A stretch of 64,000 nt of DNA, from the NCBI GenBank assembly GCA_016713985.1, contig JADJOD010000022.1, positions 1-64,000 on the forward strand, in the 5' to 3' direction. Under the pieces are notes generated by a model, which saw only the letters and a program-made list of their open reading frames with translations, did no database searches and was not told the origin of the DNA. Positions 17,602 to 27,827 of this stretch are shown here, one piece after another; position 1 is the stretch's first letter, and each line of letters starts with the position of its first letter. Source of the stretch: Lewinellaceae bacterium. Its GTDB lineage: Bacteria > Bacteroidota > Bacteroidia > Chitinophagales > Saprospiraceae. The translations under genes and the position numbers were made by a program.

Positions 17602-18968
17602 TCATTTGCTCGTTTCGTCGGTAGACGTAAACCGGTCGTAGTAGAAGCATTGCACACCCCAGATCAGATTCATGGTATTGAGCATGTTGAGGTGGTCGCT
17701 AAAGATAAAAATGCGGGAGTTGGGCCGGAAGCTGCTGACTTTGAACGCGGTATATCCCGAAGTCGTCATACCGATGATTCCTTTGGCGCCGATTTCTTCG
17801 GCTACCCGGCAGGCATTGAAACAAACCACGTCGGAATGGAACAGCTTTGATTTTTCCACCGCGCGTGGTCGTTTGCTTTCTATTTGCGGCCAGTATTGTT
17901 TTTCGGCTTCCGCAATGATCTTGCCCATATAACGCACCACCAACTCGGGGTATTTGCCCACCGACGTTTCTCCACTCAGCATCACGGCATCTGCGCCGTC
18001 GAGCACGGCATTGGCCACGTCGGTCACTTCCGCCCGGGTCGGCGAGGGGTTGTTGATCATGCTGTCCATCATTTGTGTGGCTACGATTACCGGTCGGGCG
18101 TATTGCATACAAAGCCCGACAATTTCTTTCTGGGTCATCGGCAGTTGCTCGATCGGCATTTCCACACCGAGGTCGCCGCGTGCAACCATAATTCCATTGG
18201 CCGCTTTAATAATTTCCCGGATATGCCGGACGGCTTCCGGTTTTTCAATTTTAGCCATGACTTTGGCCGGGTGGCGGTGCGCGTCGATGGCTTCTTTCAG
18301 GTCGTGCAGGTCATCTGCGCGGCGTACGAAGGAAAGTGCGATCCAGTTGACCGGTTGCGTCAGGATAAAATCGAGGTCTTCCCGGTCTTTTCCGTCATAC
18401 TGGGAAGTTTTACATTCGTATCGGGCAGGTTTACCCCTTTATTTCTGCTCAATACGCCACTGTGCAGGCATTTGCGCCGGACGCTGTCCGTTTTATGGGT
18501 AAACACCACTTCAAACACCAATTTCCCGTCGTCCATCAGGATACGCTCGCCCACCTCGCAGTCTTCGGCGAACTGCTCGTACGACATGTATATCTGGTCC
18601 TTGGTTCCTTCGGCCAATTCATCATTAACGATAGTAATGATATCTCCCGCTTCCAGGACAAGGGCGTTGTCTTTGATTTTGCCCACGCGGAGCTTCGGCC
18701 CCTGCAAATCGGCCAGTATCCCGATATGGGTGTTGTACTCGTGGTTGATGCCCTGAACGTGTTGAATCACTTTCAGGTGATCAGCATGGTCGCCATGACT
18801 GAAATTGAGCCGAAATACGTCTACACCGGCTTTGGCCAGTTCGAGAAGTTGTTCATACGAGCTGCAGGCAGGGCCTACAGTAGCGACGATTTTAGTGTTT
18901 TGTGAACCGTCTTTGCGCATAGCAGGTTTATTTTTTTCAAGCAAGGTAGCAGCTTCTACGATTGTCAT
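17602..18968 (-). CDS. pyk: Pyruvate kinase (frameshifted, short C-terminus)
   Basis: About 455 residues. The N-terminal part has KIVATVGPAC, VFRLNFSHGDH, LADLQGPKLRVG and a B domain. At the T run 18388-18391 (A run on the coding strand) the frame breaks; one added A gives LPSMTEKDREDLDFIL. The rest carries the catalytic block VMAKIEKPEAVRHI, MVARGDLGVEMP, PVIVATQMMDSM and the C domain. It ends at STDETSK, whereas family members continue for roughly 40 residues with a final strand-helix unit; I find no remnant in other frames before the convergent fur gene. Glycolytic PEP to pyruvate with ATP formation. A good TTG-N21-TACATTTG promoter precedes it. Confidence 0.9.
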
Positions 18969-19284
18969 GTGCCCAATTTTATTTTAAGTGTAAAAATTAC
19001 AATAAGGCGGGTCGTACAAATGTAGGGATGTTACCAGCAATATACCAATTAAAAAAATGCAATATTAGTGTATAAAACGCGGAATTGTCGCAGAGGTGGC
19101 AGAGTAATGTTATTTTGGGGTGATTTTCAATATGGTATACTTAGTGTTATAATTACATATTCTGTGCTTGGTCACGTCGTAAACTACGGGAAAAATTCAG
19201 GCACAAAAATTTTTTAAAACGTGGGGATAGCCGTTTCTTTGCCCCTCGAAAAATTGAATTTTTTCACTAAAGTTTTAGAAAAAC
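18969..19284. other. Divergent pyk/acpP intergenic region
   Basis: 316 bases with no credible ORF or RNA gene, AT-rich. It holds the pyk promoter and presumably that of acpP: a TTTCTTTG one mismatch from the -7 consensus ends near 19241. Nothing else recognisable. Confidence 0.6.
19017..19048 (-). promoter_or_regulatory. pyk promoter
   Basis: On the minus strand TTG (19048-19046), a 21-base spacer and TACATTTG (19024-19017) match the Bacteroidota consensus TTG/TAnnTTTG. The pyk ATG follows about 49 bases downstream. Confidence 0.7.
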
Positions 19285-19521
19285 ATGGCAAATGTAGCCG
19301 AACGCGTTAAGAAAATCATCGTTGACAAACTGGGTGTGGATGAAAATGAGGTGACCAATGAAGCCAATTTCATCCAGGATCTCGGTGCCGACTCGCTTGA
19401 CACGGTGGAACTCATCATGGAATTTGAAAAAGAGTTCGATGTGTCCATCCCAGACGAGCAGGCTGAGAAAATCCAGACTGTCGGTCAGGCAATCGAATAC
19501 CTCGAAGCGCATACAAGTTAA
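19285..19521 (+). CDS. acpP: Acyl carrier protein
   Basis: 78 residues, acidic, typical four-helix ACP with the phosphopantetheine serine in DLGADSLDTVELIMEFE. It carries growing acyl chains for type II fatty acid synthesis. The acpP-fabF-rnc order downstream is the classical arrangement. A strong inverted repeat follows the stop by about 48 bases and the fabF start is 220 bases away with its own -7 box, so acpP can be made independently and in excess. Confidence 0.97.
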   Translation: MANVAERVKKIIVDKLGVDENEVTNEANFIQDLGADSLDTVELIMEFEKEFDVSIPDEQAEKIQTVGQAIEYLEAHTS

Positions 19522-19568
19522 TCTTGACATCCAGCGCCGGCGCACCTGATACCCAGGTTTTGTTGACT

Positions 19569-19605
19569 GAAAGGTTCAAAGCGATGTTTGCTTTGAACCT
19601 TTCAC
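19569..19605. terminator. 15-bp perfect hairpin after acpP
   Basis: TGAAAGGTTCAAAGC (19569-19583) is followed by a 7-base loop and its exact complement (19591-19605). There is no T run on either side, so it is either a Bacteroidota-type terminator or an mRNA 3'-stabilising stem allowing partial readthrough into fabF. Confidence 0.6.
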
Positions 19606-19668
19606 TATATACAGCCGGTAAAAGACAAATTGCGTACATGGTAGTATCGCGTAATTCTTCCGAAGTTA

Positions 19669-19676
19669 TACCTTTG
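19669..19676 (+). promoter_or_regulatory. -7 box upstream of fabF
   Basis: TACCTTTG matches TAnnTTTG, 66 bases before the fabF ATG. No TTG at normal spacing. Confidence 0.45.
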
Positions 19677-19741
19677 CCTGCCACCCAAGTCTCTGCTACC
19701 CCGTTGTACCTTTAAACTTTGTAACTTCTTTATCCAAACTT

Positions 19742-20983
19742 ATGAAACGAGTTGTTGTAACCGGTATCGGAGCCATTACTCCCATCGGCAATACTATTGG
19801 AGTTTATCTTGAAGGTTTGCAAAAAGGTATAAGCGGCGCTAATATGATTACCTTGTTCGACGCCGCGCTGTTTAAAACCCGTTTTGCCTGCGAAGTAAAG
19901 GGATTCAACGCGGAAGATCACTTCGATCGCCGGGAAGCGCGCCGAATCGACCGTTTTACCCAGTTCGCGCTCGTATCGGCAGCGGAAGCACTGGCAGATT
20001 CGGGGCTTGATCTCGAGGTTATCGACAAAGACCGGGTGGGTGTGATTTGGGCTTCGGGTATCGGCGGCCTCGCAACCCTGGAAAAGGAAATTGAAGATCA
20101 TGTGCTCGGCAGCGGTACTCCCAAACACAATCCATTCCTGATCCCCAAAATGATCGCCGACATCCCCGCCGGTCAGATTTCCATTCAATACGGGTTCCGG
20201 GGTATCAATTATGCCACCGTTTCCGCCTGCGCCTCCTCGTCGCACGCGTTGATGAATGCCTATGACTATATTCGCCTCGGTAAAGCCAATATCATGGTAA
20301 CGGGCGGGTCGGAAGCCACCATCACCAAAACGGCCGTGGGTGGTTTTAATTCGATGAAAGCACTCAGCGAACGCAACGACGAATTTTCCACCGCGTCACG
20401 CCCTTATGACGTGGACCGCGACGGATTCGTCCTGGGAGAAGGATCGGGCGCTTTGATCCTTGAAGAATACGAACATGCCCGCAAACGGGGCGCCCGCATT
20501 TATGCTGAAGTTGTCGGCGCTGCCGGCACCGCCGATGCCTACCACATCACCGCGCCACACCCGGAAGGCGCCGGTGTGATCAATGTGATGAACTACGCGC
20601 TGGAAGAAGCGGGTATGAAACCGGAAGACATCGACTACGTGAATACACACGGCACCTCCACCCCCTTGGGGGATATCGCCGAGTTAAAAGCCATTGAAAA
20701 AATATTCGGAGCACACGCAACCGGCCTGAATATTTCTTCCACCAAAAGTATGACCGGCCACCTACTTGGCGCAGCAGGTGCGGTTGAAGCCATCGCCTGT
20801 ATCCTGGCTATGCAGCACGATTTCATTCCACCGACCATCAATCATTTTACCGATGATCCGGAAATCAACCCCAGCTTGAACCTTACGTTTAACGAAGCCC
20901 AGCAACGCAAGGTAAAAGCTGCTTTGAGCAATACATTCGGATTCGGCGGACACAACGCTTCCATCATTTTCCGGCAGGTGTAA
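19742..20983 (+). CDS. fabF: Beta-ketoacyl-ACP synthase II
   Basis: 413 residues. Catalytic Cys in ATVSACASSSHAL, first His in VNTHGTSTPLGD, Lys in NISSTKSMTGHLLGAAG with the second His, and the Gly-rich C-terminal NTFGFGGHNAS. This full Cys-His-His set indicates an active condensing enzyme extending acyl-ACP with malonyl-ACP. Intact and of normal length. It sits between acpP and rnc, 24 bases before the latter. Confidence 0.97.
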   Translation: MKRVVVTGIGAITPIGNTIGVYLEGLQKGISGANMITLFDAALFKTRFACEVKGFNAEDHFDRREARRIDRFTQFALVSAAEALADSGLDLEVIDKDRVGVIWASGIGGLATLEKEIEDHVLGSGTPKHNPFLIPKMIADIPAGQISIQYGFRGINYATVSACASSSHALMNAYDYIRLGKANIMVTGGSEATITKTAVGGFNSMKALSERNDEFSTASRPYDVDRDGFVLGEGSGALILEEYEHARKRGARIYAEVVGAAGTADAYHITAPHPEGAGVINVMNYALEEAGMKPEDIDYVNTHGTSTPLGDIAELKAIEKIFGAHATGLNISSTKSMTGHLLGAAGAVEAIACILAMQHDFIPPTINHFTDDPEINPSLNLTFNEAQQRKVKAALSNTFGFGGHNASIIFRQV

Positions 20984-21007
20984 ATTATTATTAAACACTT
21001 TGATTCT

Positions 21008-21796
21008 GTGCGATTTATCCGACGTTTTTATAATTATTACATACACCCTGATAAAGAACTGGCTCGTCGCTTAAGGACGCTGGTGGGCTTTACTCCTATT
21101 CATTTGTCCTTGTTCAAGCTGGCTTTTTTTCATAAAAGCACGTTTTCATCGCACGACTATGCCATTGCCAACAACGAACGCCTCGAATTTCTCGGCGACG
21201 CCGTTCTGAGCACCATCGTCGGCGAATATTTATTTAAAAAATACCCCAACAGCGACGAAGGTTTTCTCACGAAAATGCGCTCTAAAATTGTAAAGCGCAA
21301 CTCGCTCGACGAAATCGCCGATAAAATGGGACTCGACCTTTTTCTGGCCAATTACAACCAAACCCGCCTTTCAAAATCCATGCTTGGTAATGCCCTGGAG
21401 GCACTGGTCGGCGCCGTTTATATCGAAGTCGGTTACGATAAAACAAAACAATACGTCATCCGGCGTATTCTCCGGCGTTATCTCGACATTCACGAACTTG
21501 AAAGTTTTGACGACAATTACAAGAGCCAGCTGCTCGAATGGTGCCAGAAAAACGGACGCAGCATCGAATATAAAGTGGTGGCCAAATACAAAAGTGAAAA
21601 ACGGGACAAGTTCAAGGTAGCCGTATACGTCGACGGAAAAAAACTCGGTACTGCGGACGACTTCAATAAAAAAAGCGCCGAGCAACTCGCCAGCGAACGA
21701 GCCATGTCGGTACTGGGGATTCTGAACGGCAATGGCACCCCGCCGCAGCCCCGTGGTCCGAAGGACTCCGACGAGCCGGACGACGACGCGGGATAG
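21008..21796 (+). CDS. rnc: Ribonuclease III
   Basis: 262 residues with a GTG start at 21008. The signature NNERLEFLGDAVLSTIVGEY carries the catalytic Glu/Asp, and a second acidic site lies in LGNALEALVGAVYIEVGYD. The C-terminal double-stranded RNA binding domain starts at YKSQLLEWCQKNGRSIEYKV and ends with KKSAEQLASERAM. It cleaves dsRNA, including rRNA precursors. Tail is Pro/Asp-rich. Followed at 3 bases by mutY. Standard in acpP-fabF-rnc clusters. Confidence 0.96.
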   Translation: MRFIRRFYNYYIHPDKELARRLRTLVGFTPIHLSLFKLAFFHKSTFSSHDYAIANNERLEFLGDAVLSTIVGEYLFKKYPNSDEGFLTKMRSKIVKRNSLDEIADKMGLDLFLANYNQTRLSKSMLGNALEALVGAVYIEVGYDKTKQYVIRRILRRYLDIHELESFDDNYKSQLLEWCQKNGRSIEYKVVAKYKSEKRDKFKVAVYVDGKKLGTADDFNKKSAEQLASERAMSVLGILNGNGTPPQPRGPKDSDEPDDDAG

Positions 21797-21799
21797 CGG

Positions 21800-22918
21800 A
21801 TGCCACCAATGGATAACCATCAATTTTTCAGCCAGCAACTGATGGCGTGGTTTGCCAAAAACCACCGCCCTTTGCCGTGGAAAGGAGAAAAAGATCCCTA
21901 CAAAATCTGGCTTTCCGAAATTATCCTCCAACAAACACGGGTCGAGCAAGGCCTGCCTTATTACCAACGTTTTGTATCGCGCTACCCGACTATTCAGCAT
22001 TTGGCCGATGCTCCGGAAGACGAAGTATTAAAACTTTGGGAAGGGCTCGGATACTATTCCCGCGCCAAAAACCTTCATGCCACTGCCCGATCGATCAGCA
22101 ACGAACTCAACGGTATTTTTCCGGGTACATACAACGGTATCCGGTCGTTGAAGGGGGTGGGCGATTACACGGCCGCCGCGATTGCTTCCTTCGCCTTCGA
22201 CTTGCCCCACGCGGTCATCGACGGCAATGTATACCGGGTCCTTTCGCGTTTTTTCGGGATTGCGACGCCAACGGATACTTCCGCCGGCAAAAAAGAGTTC
22301 GCCACACTTGCCCAACAATTAATCAACCCCGCCCGGCCCGGAGACTATAACCAGGCGATCATGGATTTTGGCGCCACACACTGCACACCCCGGCAGGCCA
22401 AATGCAAGAGCTGTCCCATGCAGGAGAAATGTGTGGCCTGTCAATCAGGCCAGGTAGCAACATTGCCTGTAAAATCAAAAACACCCGAAAGGAAAGAGCG
22501 GTTTTTTATCTACCTGGTTGCCGATTTCCAGGGAACGACCTGGGTAAAAAAACGCAGTGAAAAAGATATTTGGCACAACTTGTATGAATTTCCACTACTC
22601 GAAACGGACCGCCTGACCGTGGAACATCAACGTACAGAACAACTTGTGGCAGAACATTTTTTCCCGGAAGGCCTGCCCGAAGGCGCTTGCATCAGCGCCG
22701 TTTCCAAACCCTACCGCCAAACACTCACGCATCGTGTGGTAACGGCCCTGTTTTGCGAAATTACCTTTGCCGACGATACCCCGGCCGGAGTTTTTGAGCG
22801 GGCGCCATTCGAACATTGTATGCCGCTTTTAAAGACGGCGATGAGAAAAAATATCGCAGTTCCACGTCTTATTGATTGGTATTTGCAAGAAAAAGTTTTA
22901 ACTTTAAGGTTGATTTAG
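21800..22918 (+). CDS. mutY: A/G-specific adenine glycosylase
   Basis: 372 residues. Helix-hairpin-helix (GIRSLKGVGDYTAAAIASFAF) with the catalytic Asp downstream (HAVIDGNVYRVLSRFF), a catalytic-Glu-region LSEIILQQTRVEQ and four iron-sulfur cysteines (CTPRQAKCKSCPMQEKC). A C-terminal NUDIX-like domain that recognises 8-oxoG follows. Removes A opposite 8-oxoguanine. Directly after rnc and 32 bases before ssb; mutY-ssb-gldE is a conserved Bacteroidota order. Confidence 0.96.
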   Translation: MPPMDNHQFFSQQLMAWFAKNHRPLPWKGEKDPYKIWLSEIILQQTRVEQGLPYYQRFVSRYPTIQHLADAPEDEVLKLWEGLGYYSRAKNLHATARSISNELNGIFPGTYNGIRSLKGVGDYTAAAIASFAFDLPHAVIDGNVYRVLSRFFGIATPTDTSAGKKEFATLAQQLINPARPGDYNQAIMDFGATHCTPRQAKCKSCPMQEKCVACQSGQVATLPVKSKTPERKERFFIYLVADFQGTTWVKKRSEKDIWHNLYEFPLLETDRLTVEHQRTEQLVAEHFFPEGLPEGACISAVSKPYRQTLTHRVVTALFCEITFADDTPAGVFERAPFEHCMPLLKTAMRKNIAVPRLIDWYLQEKVLTLRLI

Positions 22919-22950
22919 AACCCACTTTGTTTAACCTAAAATCATTTATC

Positions 22951-23388
22951 ATGATCAACAAAGTAACCCTCATCGGCAACCTCGGCGGCGATCCCGAAAT
23001 TCGCCATCTTGAAAACGGCGCTGCTGTCGGACGTTTTTCCGTCGCCACCAACGAAAGTTACAAAGACAAGGACGGAAACTGGCAGACGCTTACCGAGTGG
23101 CACAACGTAGTTGTCTGGCGCGAACTTGCCGAACGCGCTGAAAAACAACTGAAAAAAGGTATGATGGTCTATGTGGAAGGAAAACTGTCGTACCGCAAAT
23201 ACACCGGCCAAGACGGTGTGGAACGCAACGTAACGGATGTGGTAGCGAATACCTACCGCTTGCTCGAAAAACGGGAAGGCGCCGCAGACAGCCGCTTCCC
23301 TGCCGCAGAACCCGTGAGAAACACAGAATCCACGATGCCTACCACCGCTGATGCCACTCCGGCCAACGGTGACGATTTGCCGTTTTAA
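22951..23388 (+). CDS. ssb: Single-stranded DNA-binding protein
   Basis: 145 residues from ATG 22951. OB fold with MINKVTLIGNLGGDPEIRHLENG, WHNVVVWRELAERAEKQLKKG, and KLSYRKYTGQDGVER; acidic C-terminal tip NGDDLPF that recruits repair partners. Binds ssDNA as a tetramer. gldE starts 3 bases past its stop, so replication and gliding genes are co-transcribed here. Confidence 0.97.
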   Translation: MINKVTLIGNLGGDPEIRHLENGAAVGRFSVATNESYKDKDGNWQTLTEWHNVVVWRELAERAEKQLKKGMMVYVEGKLSYRKYTGQDGVERNVTDVVANTYRLLEKREGAADSRFPAAEPVRNTESTMPTTADATPANGDDLPF

Positions 23389-23391
23389 AAC

Positions 23392-24657
23392 ATGAGTTGG
23401 TTTATCCTGGGACTTCTGATCTATTGTATTGTACTGCTGGCTGAAAGCGCCCTGGTAGCGATATCGCCACAGGAAACAGAACAATTACGCGCAGAAAACT
23501 CCGGATCAGCCCATCGTGCAATTGAACTTACCCGCGAAATCCGGCCGGCCATGGCAGCGCTCTTGCTGGCCCGAATCCTGTTAAAACTGTTTTTAGTCAT
23601 ATTTCCGGCAGCCGCTTTGTTGCAGTCTTATGCCATTCGTACGAATTTGTACCACGTGGCGCAACAAAGCGGGCTGCCGGAATATTTGGTCTGGTTTTTT
23701 GCCGGTCTTTTGTTTGCCGTGATCATGGCATCACTCTTCTGGCTGTGCGGGAAAACGGATATGCCTCGATGGGCTTCTGGCTATAAAGCGCTGATATTAA
23801 AGCGTTTGAGTTTTTTTATTTTGTTCTGGAAAACACTTTTTACACCCTTTATTAACCGTCCCGGCGCAGCTGCCGGCAATCCGGAAAACAAACCCGATAC
23901 CGGAGATCCCGACCATTCCTTCACCACACGCGCCAGCGAAAAACGCGAAATCGAATTATTGAAAAGTATAGTCAAATTCGGCGATGTCACGGTTAAACAG
24001 ATTATGCAACCGCGCTCCAAAGTGGTCGCCATTGACTTTCGAAACGGGTTTCACGACCTGCTGGCGATCGTACGGGAAGCCGGTTTTTCCAGGCTGCCGG
24101 TTTACCAGGAAGACCTCGACAACGTTACGGGTATTCTTTACGTAAAAGACTTGTTACAACATCTCGACAAACCCGATGACTTTGAATGGCAATCCCTCAT
24201 TCGCACCAATGTGGTACTGGTGCCGGAAAGTAAACGCGGAACGGAGTTGTTGCAGGATTTTAAACGCCAAAAAATACACCTGGCCATCGTGGTTGATGAG
24301 TACGGCGGCTCTTCCGGCATCGTCACACTGGAAGATATCCTGGAGGAAGTTACTGGCGAAATCCGCGATGAATTCGACGAGGAAAGCGACTTGCGATATC
24401 GAAAAGTGGACGATTACAATTACCTGTTTGATGGCCAGACACTGCTAAATGATGTTTGCCGTATTGTCGGGCTAAACTCAAACACCTTTGACGATGCCCG
24501 CGGGAATGCCGATACGCTGGCCGGGCTGGTGCTCGAATTAAAAGGCGACATCCCCAAAAACGGGGCGGAAATTACGTGGAACGGATACCAGTTTACCGTA
24601 ACCGCCGCGAACAACCGCCGTATCGAGCAACTAAAACTCACCCTTCCTCGTTTGTAA
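23392..24657 (+). CDS. gldE: GldE-type CBS/CorC membrane protein
   Basis: 421 residues. DUF21-like N-terminus with four membrane segments (ILGLLIYCIVLLAESALVAI and others). The CBS pair has VTVKQIMQPRSKVVAIDFR, AGFSRLPVYQEDLDNVTGILY and HLAIVVDEYGGSSGIVTLED, and a CorC_HlyC domain ends the protein. Its location directly after mutY-ssb is the known gldE neighbourhood. GldE supports gliding and type IX secretion together with GldD, although the usual gldD does not follow; lptF does. That assignment depends partly on context. Confidence 0.85.
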   Translation: MSWFILGLLIYCIVLLAESALVAISPQETEQLRAENSGSAHRAIELTREIRPAMAALLLARILLKLFLVIFPAAALLQSYAIRTNLYHVAQQSGLPEYLVWFFAGLLFAVIMASLFWLCGKTDMPRWASGYKALILKRLSFFILFWKTLFTPFINRPGAAAGNPENKPDTGDPDHSFTTRASEKREIELLKSIVKFGDVTVKQIMQPRSKVVAIDFRNGFHDLLAIVREAGFSRLPVYQEDLDNVTGILYVKDLLQHLDKPDDFEWQSLIRTNVVLVPESKRGTELLQDFKRQKIHLAIVVDEYGGSSGIVTLEDILEEVTGEIRDEFDEESDLRYRKVDDYNYLFDGQTLLNDVCRIVGLNSNTFDDARGNADTLAGLVLELKGDIPKNGAEITWNGYQFTVTAANNRRIEQLKLTLPRL

Positions 24658-24686
24658 TACAAGCACGTGATGAATACTATTGTAAT

Positions 24687-25781
24687 ATGTTGAAATTCAA
24701 GGTTATCGACGATTATCTCATTCGAAAATACTTTTCAACCTTTTTCTTTTCCCTCCTGATCTGCACACTCATTTCAGTAGCCATTGATTTTAGTGATAAG
24801 GTAAAACACTTCATCGAAAAACCCTGTACGTTTAAACAGATCGTTGTCGACTATTATTTTGGTTTCATCCTGCACATGGCAGGGCTGCTGTTGCCATTGT
24901 ATACCCTTATTGCCGTCGTGTTTTTTACTTCCAGGCTGGCTTTCAACTCCGAAATTTTATCTGTCTTTAATGCCGGTGTTAGTTTTCGGCGCCTCCTGCA
25001 GCCTTATCTGATCGTCGGCGGGGCCATTGCCGTATTTCATCTTGCTTTAAACCACTTCATTATTCCTCAGTTTAACAAATCGCGGCTGTCGTTCGAACGC
25101 ACATTTGTATGGACAAGCGGTCAGGACAAAGGCAAAACTTCAAATGTGCATTTTTTGGTTGCACCCGATACAAAGGTGTTTATCCGGGGTTACAACAAAA
25201 ACAACAAATCCGCCAGCGGGCTTCGCCTGGAAAAATTCAACGGAAGCCGGATCGTAAGTATTTTGGAAGCCGATAACGCGTCCTGGAAAAGTGAACCGGA
25301 TCGCTGGCAGTTGAGCAACTATAGCATACGTTCTTTCGACGGATTGAGGGAGCAATACCGCAAATTCAACACCCCGCTGGATACGGCTATCAATCTTTCG
25401 CCGCAGGATTTTACCTGGTACCACAATCAAAACGAGGAAATGACCAGCAGTGAGTTGTTGCAAGCCATTGCCCGGGATAAGAGCCGGGGTTTATCGAACA
25501 GTAAACAATACGAAATAGAATTTCATCGCCGCACGGCCGACGCATTCACCAACATCATTCTCACCATCATTGGCTTAGCCGTGGCCGGTCGGAAAGTACG
25601 TGGGGGTATGGGCTTGCACCTGGCAGTCGGGATCGGCATCGGAGCAGGATTTATTCTCATGTCAAAATTTGCCATTTCATTTGCTGCCAGCGGTACGTTA
25701 CCCATTATGCTCGGTATGTGGACCCCCAATATCTTTTTTCTCGCGATCGCCTTTTGGCTGGTTGGAAAGGCACAAAAATAA
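24687..25781 (+). CDS. LPS export permease LptF/LptG family
   Basis: 364 residues from ATG 24687. A cytoplasmic lead (KVIDDYLIRKYFSTFFFSLL) starts the first of six membrane helices (FFFSLLICTLISVAIDF, LLLPLYTLIAVVFF). A large periplasmic beta-jellyroll follows, then three C-terminal helices ending LAIAFWLVGKAQK. This is the YjgP/YjgQ architecture of LptF/G, inner-membrane parts of the LPS ABC exporter. The short motif ELLQAIARDKSRG is a typical cytoplasmic connector. Single LptFG gene here; lptC lies 11 kb away. Confidence 0.9.
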   Translation: MLKFKVIDDYLIRKYFSTFFFSLLICTLISVAIDFSDKVKHFIEKPCTFKQIVVDYYFGFILHMAGLLLPLYTLIAVVFFTSRLAFNSEILSVFNAGVSFRRLLQPYLIVGGAIAVFHLALNHFIIPQFNKSRLSFERTFVWTSGQDKGKTSNVHFLVAPDTKVFIRGYNKNNKSASGLRLEKFNGSRIVSILEADNASWKSEPDRWQLSNYSIRSFDGLREQYRKFNTPLDTAINLSPQDFTWYHNQNEEMTSSELLQAIARDKSRGLSNSKQYEIEFHRRTADAFTNIILTIIGLAVAGRKVRGGMGLHLAVGIGIGAGFILMSKFAISFAASGTLPIMLGMWTPNIFFLAIAFWLVGKAQK

Positions 25782-25801
25782 AATTGGCCTCCCCGCGGAT
25801 T

Positions 25802-27788
25802 TCACGTTTTTCCAAACAACTGCGAAAAAAGGATCTCCAAATCGCGCCATACATTCCAATCTTTAGCAAAAAGGAAATTGAGACGGGAAATAGTATTATC
25901 GTTGATTTTCAGCCCTTTAAGCGTATCCAATGGCGAAAAAATACCCGGTTTTATTGGCGGCAGCGCGGCATTTCCTTCGTTTTTTGTGTAGCCAACCCAG
26001 GTGTTTTTCCCGGAAAAAACAGACCACCAGTTTTGAAACAAAACCCGGCGGATACCGGAAAAAAGAAACCAGACAGGCACGGTCATTAATAAACCTAAAC
26101 ACACAAACAGGTCGAAAACGCGTTTGTTTCGGCGTTGTCCCGGTTGGGCTATGTTATATTGAATATCGATAGTATAGAGTTCGCCGGGTTCATTTTTACT
26201 GCTGCTTCCAATAATGCTAAGGCTTTCTTCCGGCACAATTTTATACGAAACGGCAGGCCCCAGACGGGTCATCCAGGTAAGAATATCCTGCGCCCGGATA
26301 TCTCTGGAGCAAAAGATCAATTCATCAACCCGGTAAATTCGGACAACCTCATCCAACTGGTCGAGCGCCCCCAACCCGCCATCACCCGGTACCGCTTCGG
26401 CATTATTCGGCGTGTTCGCCCCGGTTCGTATTGTGACGGGAGTCACCCTGCCAATGAAATTTTTCAATACTCCTGCCTGTTTTAACAACAACATTACCCG
26501 TTCGCATTCTTCGGCAGAGCCCACCAGCACGAGGTTTTTTATCCGGTCGCGGCCGATACGAAAATTGCGAAATTCAAAAAAATGTGCAGCGGCGCGTAAT
26601 CCGATCGTGGAAATCACGGCCCAAACTGCCCCCATGAGTACCAGCGCCCGCGAAGGCCGGTAGTCAAGATCGAGAAAACCGTATACCGCCGCCAGGATCA
26701 GGGTGCCTATGCCGAGGCCACGCACCAGCCGTCGCAAATCATAGCGGTGATCATATCCGCCGTTGAGCCATACAGTGCCCAGCCAAATAAGAATATACAA
26801 GGGGAAATTAAACCACAATACATTGGTTTTGAACCAGTCGGGGTCTTTATAATAATAGTTAGCCCAGAAGTCCTTGAGAAAAATCAGCCCCACATATATG
26901 GCCAGAGCGTCGATAAGAGGAAGCCGGAGTTTGTTCCAAAAATTCCGAAGCAAAGTAATACCTGCCCGAAGCCAGATAGCCGCCTGAAGCATGAGGATAA
27001 AAAGGCCTGCCCTTCGCCCGGTGAAATGTTTCCGGGTAAAAATAATCATGGCCTGGTAAAAAGTCCGGACGTAGTTCAGGCTGCCCTTTTTGGTACTTTC
27101 TCCTTTGTAATGAATAATTTTTGTTTCGGGGAAATAATAATTTTTATAACCCGCCTGAATAATCCGATACGAAAGGTCGATGTCTTCTCCGTACATAAAA
27201 AACGTCTCGTCCAGCAAACCTGCTTTGTCCAGCGCTTCCCGGCGGATAAACATAAAAGCCCCGACAAGCACATCGACCGGATGGGTTTCGTCTTCACCGA
27301 GATAACCCATGTAATACCGGTTAAACAAACGGCTTTGGGGAAAAAGCGACGACAACCCGAATGTTTTACAAAAAGCTACCCAGGGAGACGGGAAACCCCT
27401 GCGACTTTCGGGCAGGAATTTGCCGCTTCCGTCGATCAGTTTTACACCCAAGGCGCCTGCTTCGGGGTGTACACCCATAAAAATGCAGGCACTTTTGGAA
27501 CGTATCTTCTTCAACCAGCGTGTCCGGGTTGAGCAGCAGCACATACTCACCCCGGCTTTTTCGGATGGCCTGGTTGTTGGCGATTGCAAAACCCGGATTG
27601 TTATTATTAGCGACGAGATTTACCTCGGGAAACTTTTCCTGCACCATTCGGACCGAATCGTCTACAGAATTGTTGTCCACTACCCAGACATCGCCATCCA
27701 CTCCCTGCATGGCATGACGCACGGATAAAAGCGCCTGCTCCAGGAAGTGGCGTACGTTATAATTGACGATGATGACGGATAGCCGCAT
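25802..27788 (-). CDS. Glycosyltransferase 2 fused to degenerate sugar-phosphotransferase-like membrane domain (frameshifted)
   Basis: About 661 residues. GT2 domain from ATG 27788 with LSVIIVNYNVRHFLEQ, VVDNNSVDDS and LLLNPDTLVEED. At the A run 27479-27483 (T run in the gene) one extra base breaks the frame; the product resumes at MGVHPEAGALGVKLID. The acceptor side includes FMYGEDIDLSYRIIQAGY. Five or so membrane helices follow, then a Rossmann-like domain (KNLVLVGSAEECERVML) and a tail resembling a truncated WcaJ-type transferase (KRVFDLFVCLGLLMTVPVW, ending with PPIKPGIFSPLD). The combination suggests an enzyme or scaffold of surface polysaccharide assembly. It follows a Gfo/Idh oxidoreductase by 39 bases. 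Confidence 0.82.
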
Positions 27789-27827
27789 GGCGGCAAAAAT
27801 GGGGGTTTCTGGTGAGATTCTACTCAA

